NCBI GenBank assembly: GCA_002840735.1
Contig: PHBY01000008.1
Coordinates: 350,648 to 414,647 of the forward strand
Reading direction: 5' to 3'
Length of the DNA: 64,000 nt
Origin: Chloroflexi bacterium HGW-Chloroflexi-2
GTDB lineage: Bacteria > Chloroflexota > Anaerolineae > Anaerolineales > Anaerolineaceae
The notes under the pieces were generated by a model. It was not told where the DNA came from, ran no database searches, and saw nothing but the letters and a program-made list of their open reading frames with translations. The number at the start of each line of letters is the position of its first letter. Positions within the stretch are counted from its first letter, which is position 1. Shown in pieces: positions 54,732-63,320 of this stretch. A program made the position numbers and the translations under genes.

Positions 54732-54750
54732 CCCTTATTTCTCATATACT
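54723..54750 (+). promoter_or_regulatory. Sigma-70 promoter of the thiamine operon
   Basis: TTGACA (54723-54728), spacer of 16, TATACT (54745-54750). Start about 54757, a few bases before the riboswitch. Confidence 0.8.
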
Positions 54751-54764
54751 ATGAAAATATAAGG

Positions 54765-54860
54765 AGCAACGGGGAGTCCATTGGGGCTGAGAGGAGAACA
54801 ATACAAGTTCTCGACCCGCAAACCTGATCCGGATCATGCCGGCGGAGGAATATGCGCAAG
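54765..54860 (+). ncRNA. TPP riboswitch (THI element)
   Basis: Conserved order of the thiamine-pyrophosphate aptamer: ACGGGGAG, then GGGGCTGAGAGG (54783-54794), a variable hairpin GAGAAC/GTTCTC, GACCCGCAAACCTGATCCGG and CATGCCGGCGGAGGAA. Core bases CTGAGA, ACCTGATC and GCCGGCG are intact. It lies between the promoter and an intrinsic terminator, so bound TPP should cause early termination. Confidence 0.95.
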
Positions 54861-54870
54861 AATGATTTAT

Positions 54871-54895
54871 AACCCGCCGACTGGTGGGTTTTTTT
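54871..54895 (+). terminator. Riboswitch-controlled intrinsic terminator
   Basis: AACCCGCC (54871-54878), loop GACT, GGTGGGTT (54883-54890, one G-U), then a run of T to 54895. It is about 25 bases before the thiN start. Part of the left arm may pair with the aptamer in the unbound form, which is inference. Confidence 0.9.
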
Positions 54896-54919
54896 GTACT
54901 TCGGAGTGTAAGGATTGAG

Positions 54920-55591
54920 ATGAAAGCAGCTTTATTTGTAAATGGCGAATTTGAAAAAGATGACAGAATTGTGAAGCAAATCAATCAGTCGGATTTGTTG
55001 GTTGCTGTTGATGGTGGTTTGCGCCATTTGAAGAATTTTGGATTGACACCGCATATCATCATCGGTGATCTGGACTCAACCGCTTCAACAGATCTGGAAT
55101 ATTACCAACAGACCAGTGTAAACATTGTTAAATTTCCCGTTCAGAAGGATGAGACCGATTTAGAACTGGCTGTTGATTATGTCTTGAATTTGGGATTTGA
55201 AGAGCTTCTCATCCTGGGTGCTACCGGTGGAAGAATCGACCATTTCTTTGTGAATTTTCTGTTTTTCTCCAATCCAAAATACCTGAACGTAAATATCAAA
55301 ATATTGACGAAAAATAGTGAGATTTTCTATTGTAAATTCGAACAAATAATACAAGGTGCTTCTGGCGATTTATTAAGCTTAATTCCCATCAGTGAAGTTG
55401 TTTCAGGCGTAAAAACAACCGGACTTCTATATCCACTGAATGGTGAGAATCTGCTTCGATGGAAATCCAGAGGCATCAGTAATCAAATGACAGATCAAAA
55501 GGCAAAAATCGTATTTGGATCTGGCGAATTATTATGTGTTCATGGATTCAACTCACAACCTGAAATAGATGAGGAGTATGATGAAAAGTAG
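54920..55591 (+). CDS. thiN: Thiamine diphosphokinase
   Basis: About 223 residues; start 54920 follows AAGGA, while the longer frame begins within the terminator. VAVDGGLRHLKNFGLTPHII, IGDLDST, FPVQKDETDLELAVDYVLN and ILGATGGRIDHFFVNFLFF give the complete ThiN/TPK plan. The enzyme makes TPP from thiamine and ATP. Under the TPP riboswitch with a thiamine importer downstream, it forms a salvage unit. Overlaps thiB. Confidence 0.93.
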   Translation: MKAALFVNGEFEKDDRIVKQINQSDLLVAVDGGLRHLKNFGLTPHIIIGDLDSTASTDLEYYQQTSVNIVKFPVQKDETDLELAVDYVLNLGFEELLILGATGGRIDHFFVNFLFFSNPKYLNVNIKILTKNSEIFYCKFEQIIQGASGDLLSLIPISEVVSGVKTTGLLYPLNGENLLRWKSRGISNQMTDQKAKIVFGSGELLCVHGFNSQPEIDEEYDEK

Positions 55592-56660
55592 TAAATTATT
55601 AATCTTGGTAACCAGCTTGATGGCGGTTCTGTTAGGTGCTTGTAATGGTGGACAAGAATCTTCCCTACCCACAGGTGCGGATACCCAACCACGATTATTG
55701 CGTGTTATGACTCATGATTCATTTGCAGTCAGTGAAAATTTGATTGCTGACTTTGAGAAAGAAAACAATGTAGAAATCAATTTTGTATTATCTGGTGACA
55801 CAGGGGCTGCATTAAATCGCGCAATTTTGACAAAAGAATCGCCACAGGCAGATGTGTTTTTTGGTGTGGATAATACATTTTTATCCAGAGCGCTGGAAGA
55901 GGAAATCTTTGAACTCTATAACAGTCCAATGCTTGAAAATATTGATAATTCACTCCGGTTAGATCCGGAGAATCATGCCTTGCCGGTTGATTTTGGCGAT
56001 GTTTGCATCAACTACGACAAAACCTATTTTGAGGATAATCAGCTCTCCATTCCATCATCACTCAGTGATTTATTATTACCTGAATATGAAGGATTATTGG
56101 TCGTGGAAAATCCGGCCACATCTTCGCCAGGTCTTGCATTTATGCTGGCGACGATCGCTGAATTTGGTGAAGAAGGATACCTGGATTTTTGGACGGATTT
56201 GAAGGCAAATGGTGTCGTGGTTGTCAATGATTGGGAAAGCGCATATTATAGCAATTTCAGTGCATCTGCCGGTAAAGGGAACCAACCCATGGTGGTTTCC
56301 TATGGATCCAGTCCTCCTGCCGAGGTAATTTTTTCTGAGACACCTTTGGATGATGCTCCAACGGCTTCTATCATTGCACCCAATACCTGTTTCCGCCAGA
56401 TTGAATTTGTAGGTATCTTGAAAGGAACCCAACAGCGTGAATTAGCGGAGAAATTTGTTGATTTTCTACTGAATGTACCATTTCAGGAAGATTTACCATT
56501 ACAGATGTTTGTTTTCCCTGCAAATGAAAATGCCCAATTACCACCTGAATTTGAAAAATTTGCCCAGATACCGGACCAACCTGCAAAATTGGATCCGGAT
56601 TTAATTGCACAAAATCGTGAGAAATGGATACAGGATTGGACACTGGTCGTTTTGAGGTAA
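55581..56660 (+). CDS. thiB: Thiamine ABC transporter substrate-binding lipoprotein
   Basis: About 359 residues; start 55581 with GAGGAG 4 bases upstream. Lipobox LLGAC (Cys about 20). Thiamine-binding family: RVMTHDSFAVSENLIADFE, DVFFGVDNTFLSRALEEEIF, ALPVDFGDVCINYDKTYF and VVVNDWESAYYSNFSA. Captures thiamine outside the membrane for ThiPQ. Confidence 0.92.
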   Translation: MKSSKLLILVTSLMAVLLGACNGGQESSLPTGADTQPRLLRVMTHDSFAVSENLIADFEKENNVEINFVLSGDTGAALNRAILTKESPQADVFFGVDNTFLSRALEEEIFELYNSPMLENIDNSLRLDPENHALPVDFGDVCINYDKTYFEDNQLSIPSSLSDLLLPEYEGLLVVENPATSSPGLAFMLATIAEFGEEGYLDFWTDLKANGVVVVNDWESAYYSNFSASAGKGNQPMVVSYGSSPPAEVIFSETPLDDAPTASIIAPNTCFRQIEFVGILKGTQQRELAEKFVDFLLNVPFQEDLPLQMFVFPANENAQLPPEFEKFAQIPDQPAKLDPDLIAQNREKWIQDWTLVVLR

Positions 56661-56664
56661 GTAG

Positions 56665-58368
56665 TTGAAACAAGCCCTGAAGTACATTCGGACGATTCCA
56701 GCTATTTTGCTCTGGAGTCTACCGTTTGCATTTCTGTTGATCTTCTATTTTCAGCCTCTGCTGGCAAATTTCAGAATGGCATGGCAGGCAACAACAACGG
56801 ATGTGCTGGCTTCCATGTCTTTGAAGGTTATCACACAACCTTTGGTTTTCACAATTTGGCAAACTATCCTTTCTACTTTACTAACGATTGTTGTGGGTTT
56901 TCCACCGGCTTATTTACTGGCAAAATACCGTTTTGTTGGAAAATCATTTATTCGCTTGCTGACAACCATTCCTTTTATCATGCCTACAGTGGTTGTGGCA
57001 GCAGGGTTTAATGCGTTATTAGGACCAAAAGGTTGGTTCAATTTATTGCTGCAAACAATTTTTTCTCTCGACAAACCACCGATACAAATCATTAATACAC
57101 TAGGTGCCATTCTTTTAGCCCATGTTTTTTATAATTCAACGGTATTTATTCGTGTTGTGGGTGGAGCGTGGAGTCAATTGGACCCCAAAATTGGATTTGC
57201 TGCCAGAACATTAGGTGCATCTCCGGTGCGAGTCTGGCAAAAAATAACCTTCCCCTTATTGAAACCAGCTCTCCTTTCGGCAATTCTCCTGATCTTTTTA
57301 TTCAACTTTACCAGTTTTGCCGTGATTTTATTGTTAGGTGGACCCAAATTTTCGACACTGGAAGTAGAAATATATATTCAGGCTTTGCACATGCTAAACC
57401 TACCGGCCGCAGGCTTGCTTTCAGCCATTCAATTACTCTTCACGCTGGTTTTGACAATCTTATATACAAGATTAATTAAAACAAAATCAGTTGCTTTAAC
57501 TCCCAGAGATCCTGAAGAAGTTGCCAAACCGATAAATGGATGGAAGCAAAGATCATTTTTGATTGGCACCATGTCTTATCTGATTGTTTTATTTGCTGCA
57601 CCTTTGTTCTCGTTGGTTTTACGTTCTTTTTTATTGACAGATACCAATAGAACCGTAGAAGCGTTGGCTGATAACCGGTTTTCTCTGGTGTATTACCAGG
57701 AATTGTTCTTGAATCGGCGTGAATCGCTCTTTTATGTCCCTCCCATTGATGCAATTCTCAATTCATTGTATTTTGGACTAATAACAGTTGGAATCGCTCT
57801 ATTCCTGGGTTTTTTGGCTGCGAGCGTAATCTCATCACGCTCAAGTTGGGGAAAAATCCTCGATCCCATCCTGATGTTGCCATTAGGAACCTCGGCGGTT
57901 ACATTGGGTTTGGGATTTATTCTGGTCTTCAACAGCCCACCGCTTGATGTTCGGTCATTTCCTTTGTTGGTCCCCATCGCGCATTCCCTGGTGGCAATGC
58001 CTTTTGTTGTCAGGATTTTACAACCTGTGATTGCTTCCATCCCACGTGAATTGAAATATTCTGCTATGGTATTGGGGGCGTCACCCTGGCGGACATTCTG
58101 GCAGGTGGAATTTCCGATTTTATTTCGCGCCATCATATCAGCAGCATTGTTTGCTTTCACAATTTCGCTGGGAGAATTTGGCGCGACAACTTTTCTGGCT
58201 CGACCAGAACGACCAACGATACCCATTGCCATCTATCGCTATCTATCACAACCTGGTGGACTGAATTATGGGCAAGCCATGGCAATGTCCACCATCCTGA
58301 TGATCATTTGTGCAGTTTCAATTATCCTGATCGAACGATTAAAATTGCCGAACATCAAAGAGTTTTAG
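56665..58368 (+). CDS. thiP: Thiamine ABC transporter permease, fused double domain
   Basis: Of 567 residues, TTG start with GAGGT 7-8 bases upstream. About twelve membrane helices in two BPD halves, each with an EAA loop: LGASPVRVWQKITFPLL (first) and LGASPWRTFWQVEFPIL (second). Same design as ThiP of proteobacteria. Lies between the binding protein and ATPase genes. Confidence 0.92.
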   Translation: MKQALKYIRTIPAILLWSLPFAFLLIFYFQPLLANFRMAWQATTTDVLASMSLKVITQPLVFTIWQTILSTLLTIVVGFPPAYLLAKYRFVGKSFIRLLTTIPFIMPTVVVAAGFNALLGPKGWFNLLLQTIFSLDKPPIQIINTLGAILLAHVFYNSTVFIRVVGGAWSQLDPKIGFAARTLGASPVRVWQKITFPLLKPALLSAILLIFLFNFTSFAVILLLGGPKFSTLEVEIYIQALHMLNLPAAGLLSAIQLLFTLVLTILYTRLIKTKSVALTPRDPEEVAKPINGWKQRSFLIGTMSYLIVLFAAPLFSLVLRSFLLTDTNRTVEALADNRFSLVYYQELFLNRRESLFYVPPIDAILNSLYFGLITVGIALFLGFLAASVISSRSSWGKILDPILMLPLGTSAVTLGLGFILVFNSPPLDVRSFPLLVPIAHSLVAMPFVVRILQPVIASIPRELKYSAMVLGASPWRTFWQVEFPILFRAIISAALFAFTISLGEFGATTFLARPERPTIPIAIYRYLSQPGGLNYGQAMAMSTILMIICAVSIILIERLKLPNIKEF

Positions 58369-58381
58369 AAATGAGACCAGC

Positions 58382-59425
58382 ATGTTATCTGTGAAAAACC
58401 TCTATAAAAAATATGAAAATCAGCCATTGTTGCGGGGTGTGAGTTTTGAAGTTCAAAAAGGTGAAACAATCTGTCTCCTGGGCAGATCAGGCAGTGGAAA
58501 AAGCACAATTTTAAGGATCATTGCTGGAATCGAAGCTCCCGAATCCGGAGATGTATTTTGGACCAATCAAAACTTAAAGGACATACCAGTTCATAAAAGA
58601 AAATTTGGTTTCATGTTTCAGGATTATGCTTTATTTCCACACAAAAATGTGTTTGAAAATGTAGCCTTTGGACTGAAAATGCAGAATTTGCCTTTTGATT
58701 TAATTGAAGAAAAAGTGATCACAGTGCTCAACAAAGTAAAAATGCAGGAGTTCAGCCATCGCCAAGTTGCAGATCTCTCAGGGGGGGAGCAACAGCGGGT
58801 TGCATTGGCTCGAGCTCTGGCACCAGAACCACGATTATTAATGTTGGATGAACCTTTAGGTGCCCTGGATCGGAATTTACGGGAACAATTAATGGGTGAA
58901 TTGAGATTACTCCTGCATGCAAGTAATATCCCTGCCATTTATGTTACCCACGATCAGGAGGAAGCGTTTACGATTGGGGATCGTTTGGTTTTGTTGAACG
59001 ATGGCCAGATTATTCAAAATGCATCCCCTGAGGATGTCTATCAAACACCGAAAAATGCCTGGGTAGCTAAATTCATCGGTTTATCCAATTTACTTGAAGG
59101 AGTTATTCAATCCACTCAACCGTTGATTGTCACGACGAAAATTGGTGATTTTTCAGTTCAAACTGGCTTGCCCAAAAATGCAAAATTGGCTGATCCGGTA
59201 ATATTACTGTTACGACCTGATGCCATAAACATGAAAGACAGCAATCTGAATCAATTTCAAGCACACGTTCTGGATGATGTCTTCCTGGGAAATCAATGGC
59301 GGGTGAAATTACAAATGAGTGACCTGGAGTTTTCCTTTCTGGTGGATGAACCCATTCCCATTGGATCTATCATCAAAATTTCTATAGATCCGAAGCAAAT
59401 AAATCTCCTGCAGGCTGAAAAATGA
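58382..59425 (+). CDS. thiQ: Thiamine ABC transporter ATPase
   Basis: Of 347 residues. Walker A GRSGSGKST, Q-loop FMFQDYALFPHKNVFENV, signature LSGGEQQRVALARAL, Walker B LLMLDEPLGALD, and switch VTHDQEE. Residues about 240-347 form a TOBE-like regulatory domain, longer than in Escherichia coli ThiQ; so the gene resembles the iron/putrescine branch, but the operon supports thiamine. Confidence 0.9.
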   Translation: MLSVKNLYKKYENQPLLRGVSFEVQKGETICLLGRSGSGKSTILRIIAGIEAPESGDVFWTNQNLKDIPVHKRKFGFMFQDYALFPHKNVFENVAFGLKMQNLPFDLIEEKVITVLNKVKMQEFSHRQVADLSGGEQQRVALARALAPEPRLLMLDEPLGALDRNLREQLMGELRLLLHASNIPAIYVTHDQEEAFTIGDRLVLLNDGQIIQNASPEDVYQTPKNAWVAKFIGLSNLLEGVIQSTQPLIVTTKIGDFSVQTGLPKNAKLADPVILLLRPDAINMKDSNLNQFQAHVLDDVFLGNQWRVKLQMSDLEFSFLVDEPIPIGSIIKISIDPKQINLLQAEK

Positions 59426-59895
59426 AAAAAATTACAGTGATAAAACAAGATGCGAACGGTATAGAAACCTGGCGATATGAAGGTAAGGAATTGCTGCGTG
59501 ATAAAAATATAGTGATGGTTGAAGCATTGTTTAATCGGGATGATACGAGTTTGCTCGATATTGTGATTAAACGAAATGACCGATTTCTGGAAGCTTTTTT
59601 CAACGATCGATGGTATAACATTTTTGAAATTCGAGATCGGGATGATAACAGCTTGAAAGGCTGGTATTGTGATATCTGTAAACCTGCAGTCATCACAGAT
59701 CACCAGATTTCCTATGCAGATCTTGCCCTTGATTTATGGGTTTTTCCTGATGGCAGGAAGCAAGTTTTGGATGAGGATCAATTCAATCATCTGGATTTGG
59801 ATGACAAACTACGAAATCATGCGCTTGTGAGCCTACAAGATTTGAAAGACAATTTTTTTGAGATTGTAAATCAATTACCTAAGGTTCAAGCGTAA
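59422..59895 (+). CDS. DUF402 protein
   Basis: Of 157 residues, ATGA overlap with thiQ. DUF402 landmarks: NDRWYNIFEIRD, LKGWYCDICKPA, ISYADLALDLWVFPDG and VLDEDQFN. DUF402 proteins include nucleoside di/triphosphatases and FomD-like enzymes. A role in handling the TPP or nucleotide pool is a guess from the operon. It converges with and overlaps the lipoprotein gene by 17 bp. Confidence 0.82.
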   Translation: MKKITVIKQDANGIETWRYEGKELLRDKNIVMVEALFNRDDTSLLDIVIKRNDRFLEAFFNDRWYNIFEIRDRDDNSLKGWYCDICKPAVITDHQISYADLALDLWVFPDGRKQVLDEDQFNHLDLDDKLRNHALVSLQDLKDNFFEIVNQLPKVQA

Positions 59896-60973
59896 TTTCA
59901 AAACTATACAAATATAAAGTACCAGGTAAACGGGACGCGCTTTCCTGGCGTACCGTGAAGCGGATGTTCGTGCTTTCATCTACGGAATAAGGAATATAAG
60001 CTTCGAAAGGAATGTGGCTTAAGATTTGATTGGGAGCTTCCACTTCAACTGTTGCATCTCCTACAATATTTCCATCCGGATCAATACACTCGATGATGAT
60101 GGGAGATGCACTGAGTATGCGTGCCAGACCCTGCACGACAATCACACCACCTTGAATGGTATCACCTGGAGCTGGTCGTCGAATAATATAAGGCTCGGTT
60201 AAGTCTTTTGGCGGGGTTATTTTATTACTTCCCAGCTGTAATAATAATAGATCCACTGAAGTTAATGCCAACATTCGACTATAACGATCTTTTGTATAAA
60301 TTGATAATCTGCCGTATTCCGATACTCTTTCTAATTCAAAACTTACTTCTGGCGCAATGCCAAATCGTCGTCCCAAATAACTTTGATAATTAATATTTTC
60401 CTTTGTTATCGTTCTGCCATCCTCACCCATTAATTCGACGATGATCAATCCATCTTCACCCGGACTTACAATCGCTTCAGGTCGAATGGGGGAGGTCACA
60501 AAAGAAAATGGACCGATATTATTGATCCGGAAAAAGGCTAATGACGGAGTAGGTGTATTGGTAGGTATAGGAGTGCGTGAGGGTCTGATTGTTCTGGTTG
60601 GATATGGTGTTCGTGATGGAATTATTGTGCGTGTAGGTGTAAGGGTGATCGTAGGAGTCAAAGTGGTTGTTGCAGATAAATCAGGTGTAAATGTAAGGGT
60701 TGGTTCTGGTGTATATGATGAGGAAATGTTTTCTGTTGGAACAATGGGTTCAGTGATTGGGTCTGTAGAAATAATTTCTTGAGTAGCTGCGAGTGTATTT
60801 GAAGAGGTAGGTGAGTCAAAAATGGTTATGATTGTTTCAGGTAAGTTAGTTTCAGGATTGGGTTGCTGTCCAGTACAACCAGAATTTACAAATATGAGAA
60901 ATACAATCCAGATCATAGAAAAATTCCGTCTGTTTTGGAAAAGCTGATGAAAGACTCTTTTAATGATTCCCAT
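59879..60973 (-). CDS. Lipoprotein with Thr/Pro linker and C-terminal Ig-like domain
   Basis: Of 364 residues. Signal with lipobox VNSGC (Cys about 33), then a linker with many PTxT units (TPTITLTPTRT, RTPYPTRTIRPSRT) to about 145. The C-terminal 200 residues form two beta-rich parts; the last reads PAPGDTIQGGVIVVQGLARI, like Gmad2-type immunoglobulin domains. Likely a cell-surface protein, role unknown. It is two bases after the luciferase-like gene and last in its group. Confidence 0.75.
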   Translation of the reverse strand: MGIIKRVFHQLFQNRRNFSMIWIVFLIFVNSGCTGQQPNPETNLPETIITIFDSPTSSNTLAATQEIISTDPITEPIVPTENISSSYTPEPTLTFTPDLSATTTLTPTITLTPTRTIIPSRTPYPTRTIRPSRTPIPTNTPTPSLAFFRINNIGPFSFVTSPIRPEAIVSPGEDGLIIVELMGEDGRTITKENINYQSYLGRRFGIAPEVSFELERVSEYGRLSIYTKDRYSRMLALTSVDLLLLQLGSNKITPPKDLTEPYIIRRPAPGDTIQGGVIVVQGLARILSASPIIIECIDPDGNIVGDATVEVEAPNQILSHIPFEAYIPYSVDESTNIRFTVRQESASRLPGTLYLYSFEITLEP

Positions 60974-60975
60974 AT

Positions 60976-61851
60976 TTAATCTTTAAAGATTGGTGCAATT
61001 TCCTGCATAAATTGTTTTATGGCTCTTTCCCTTTCAGATTGGGAATTTACTCTGAAATGGAGTACTGCATAATTCATTCCGGCATTTTGATAATCGTTGA
61101 TCTGTTGAATGATCTGTTCGTTATTACCTGAAATAATCGTCGATTGTTCGGACTCATCATGATCTCCAAGGTACATGCCAGCTCGGACAGCGATCATAAA
61201 TGGACGTAAATGAATAATTGATTGTACATCATGTAAGGATTCTTTTAATGCCATGGGTGAGCTTGCATTTGGATGCCAGCCATCCCCCAATCCGATTGCA
61301 CGTTTTAAAGCTTTTTGAGAATCTCCAGCAACCCAGAGTGGAGGTCCACCTGGTTGGACAGGGGTTGGAGAGAAAGCCATGTTATCAAATTGATAGAATT
61401 CACCATGAAAACTCACGTTGCTTTGACCTCTCCAGCAGGTTCTCATTATTTTTATCGCTTCGTTCATGCGCTTACCCCGGGCATGAAAGTCATATCCAAG
61501 ATTCTGATACTCACCTTTTGACCAACCGACACCCACGCTGACGATTATTCGACCCCCGGATAAATTGTCTAATGTTGCCAGAGATTTCGCTACCTCGATG
61601 GGATTTCGTTGCGGTAAAACCAATGTTGATAATCCAAGTTTTATTGTTCTGGTGCTGGCAGCCAGATATGACAAGGTTGTTAAGGATTCATATATATGGC
61701 CAAATACGTCAGCATCAGCTTCCGGCATCGCAAGATGGTCAGTCAACCATACAGAATCAAAACCGTGATTTTCAGCTGCAATAGCGGAATCTATGATGGT
61801 AAAACGGGATGCTTGTGGGCCGTAATTTGGAAGAACGAGACCAAATTTCAT
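60976..61851 (-). CDS. Luciferase-like (LLM class) flavin/F420 oxidoreductase
   Basis: Of 291 residues. FGLVLPNYGPQASRF, GFDSVWLTDHLAMP, LGLSTLVLPQRNPIEVAKSL, LDNLSGGRIIVSVGVGWSKG and later RAIGLGDGWHPNASSP are the standard LLM blocks. The fine motif for F420 is present in general shape (VGWSKGEYQNLG), so an F420 cofactor is possible but not fixed. Follows the response regulator by 8 bases. Confidence 0.87.
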   Translation of the reverse strand: MKFGLVLPNYGPQASRFTIIDSAIAAENHGFDSVWLTDHLAMPEADADVFGHIYESLTTLSYLAASTRTIKLGLSTLVLPQRNPIEVAKSLATLDNLSGGRIIVSVGVGWSKGEYQNLGYDFHARGKRMNEAIKIMRTCWRGQSNVSFHGEFYQFDNMAFSPTPVQPGGPPLWVAGDSQKALKRAIGLGDGWHPNASSPMALKESLHDVQSIIHLRPFMIAVRAGMYLGDHDESEQSTIISGNNEQIIQQINDYQNAGMNYAVLHFRVNSQSERERAIKQFMQEIAPIFKD

Positions 61852-61859
61852 GTAAAGAA

Positions 61860-62282
61860 TTATATATTGAATTTCGCTATGACAGTTTCAAGATCTCTGA
61901 TTGTTAAAGGTTTTGGAAGGAATCCATCTGCTCCAACTGCGATAGCCTTTTCAGTTTCAAAATCAGGTTCACTGGCTGAGAGTATGATGATTGGTGTTTT
62001 CATGGTTATTTCATCATTGCGCAAGTGATTTACAACATCGAATCCATTGAGTTCCTGCATATTGATATCCAGCATGATTAAATCCGGTAAGGTTTCCATT
62101 GCCATACGCACCGCGTTTTTTGCAGCCGGGCACAGAATGGCTGAATGCCCTAAAATTAAGGCAATTTGTTCCATTAAGGAAAGCGTGTGTGTGTCGTCGT
62201 CAATAAAAAGAATTTTTGCCATAGTATTGGTTTTCAATGGTTCAGCCGTCCCCTTACGATTAGTGATAATCGAATAACTCAT
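61860..62282 (-). CDS. Single-domain response regulator
   Basis: Receiver domain beginning MAKILFIDDD at 62222, with phosphoacceptor D52 (numbered from that Met) in LIMLDIN, ILSASE and PKPLT. The upstream ATG at 62282 lies one base after the stop of the next gene and would add 20 residues; 62222 is the usual start by homology. Neither has a clear ribosome site. No output domain; its kinase may be the large one at 47854. Confidence 0.82.
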   Translation of the reverse strand: MSYSIITNRKGTAEPLKTNTMAKILFIDDDTHTLSLMEQIALILGHSAILCPAAKNAVRMAMETLPDLIMLDINMQELNGFDVVNHLRNDEITMKTPIIILSASEPDFETEKAIAVGADGFLPKPLTIRDLETVIAKFNI

Positions 62283-62283
62283 C

Positions 62284-62550
62284 TTAAAATAATAAATTTA
62301 GCGTAACTGGTTGAGAAAAATGAATTTTTCCAAGTGCTTTGTGGTACAACGTTTGAAGTTCTTGAATTACCTCCGAGGGATGTATTTTTATTTGAAATTC
62401 ACGAGGCAATTCTACCAACTTCCCTAAATTAATTTTATCATGGAAATTGGACAAATTAAGGGCGAATTCCTCCCAACATTGTTGCCGGACGGAATCCAAC
62501 AAGTCTTTCATATTTTTACAATGTCCATCGAGATGATTTGTTTTTTCCAT
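62284..62550 (-). CDS. Small helical protein, unknown
   Basis: From ATG 62550 about 88 residues: MEKTNHLDGHCKNMKDLLDS, LNLSNFHDKINLGKLVELPR and ELQTLYHKALGKIHF. The frame is open further up, with TTG 62604 and a ribosome-like AAAGGAG near 62651-62657 but no ATG, GTG or TTG at a normal distance from it. Possibly a partner of the response regulator one base downstream. Not recognised. Confidence 0.4.
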   Translation of the reverse strand: MEKTNHLDGHCKNMKDLLDSVRQQCWEEFALNLSNFHDKINLGKLVELPREFQIKIHPSEVIQELQTLYHKALGKIHFSQPVTLNLLF

Positions 62551-62653
62551 AAGGTCATTATCTTGTTGCAAATTTGTTGCCAACTTTATTTGAGCGTAAA
62601 TCAATTCTACATTAATGATAACGATAAATAAATAATCTGGTATATACAGTCTC

Positions 62654-62688
62654 CTTTCAATTAAAAATGGTATGACATTAATTGAAAG
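62654..62688. repeat. Perfect 11-bp inverted repeat between divergent genes
   Basis: CTTTCAATTAA (62654-62664) and TTAATTGAAAG (62678-62688), spacer of 13. Lies between the minus-strand group and the gene at 62709, followed on + by a short T-run. Could be an operator or a hairpin. Confidence 0.6.
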
Positions 62689-62708
62689 CTTTTTGTTAGA
62701 ATTATCAA

Positions 62709-63320
62709 ATGCCTGAACCTTTAACGATTTCTCCCAGGATGTTTATTCCGGAAACATTACAACGATGCAAGCTACATGAGTGTCATGGAAAATGTTGTGC
62801 TTTTGGCGTTTGGATCGATTTGCAGGAAAAAGATAGAATTAATGAATTTGCTGAAATTGTTCAATCTTGCATGGATCCAACAAAATTCGATCTGGGAGAC
62901 TGGTTTCTAAGTGAAATTGAGATGGATTCTTTTACATTGAGTGGGAGAGTTATCCATACCAGACTTGTTAGCAGAAAACAACCGTTCAAGCGAAAAACCT
63001 GTATTTTTTTGAGATCGGACCATAAATGTGCTTTACAGGTTGCTTCAGAAAAGTTAGGCAGGCATCCCTGGTTTCTAAAGCCATTTTACTGTGTGTTGCA
63101 TCCCTTAGACTTGAATGATAATGGTCAGATAACATTAGACCAAACCAAAATATTGCTGGAAGAAGAAAGAAGTTGTTTGCGATACTCTGAAAAGGTAAAT
63201 TCTCCTATCGAAATCTTTGAAGAGGAATTAAGATTTCTATTAGGCGATTCGACATACCTGGGCAGTTTAAGTCTTGCTAAGCATACCTGGCAGCTAAAAA
63301 CCGAACAGAAAGAAGAATAG
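62709..63320 (+). CDS. Cysteine-cluster protein (DUF3109/YkgJ-like)
   Basis: Of 203 residues with nine cysteines: C20, C25, C29, C30 in LQRCKLHECHGKCC, then C54, C98, C107, C128 and C156, the order seen in DUF3109 and YkgJ-type zinc or iron-sulphur binding proteins (C..H-E-C-x-G-x-C-C). No signal peptide. Function of the family is not settled. No clear ribosome site. Overlaps the convergent transporter gene by 27 bp. Confidence 0.75.
   Translation: MPEPLTISPRMFIPETLQRCKLHECHGKCCAFGVWIDLQEKDRINEFAEIVQSCMDPTKFDLGDWFLSEIEMDSFTLSGRVIHTRLVSRKQPFKRKTCIFLRSDHKCALQVASEKLGRHPWFLKPFYCVLHPLDLNDNGQITLDQTKILLEEERSCLRYSEKVNSPIEIFEEELRFLLGDSTYLGSLSLAKHTWQLKTEQKEE

Noticed and set aside
57732-58232. 166-aa open frame on the minus strand
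   Set aside because: It lies fully inside thiP, which has clear family motifs; the composition (many Arg, Asn, Gly) is that of an antisense shadow.
60441-60782. 113-aa Val/Gly-rich open frame on the plus strand
   Set aside because: It is the complement of the Thr/Pro linker of the lipoprotein at 59879 and so has a repetitive look without being a gene.
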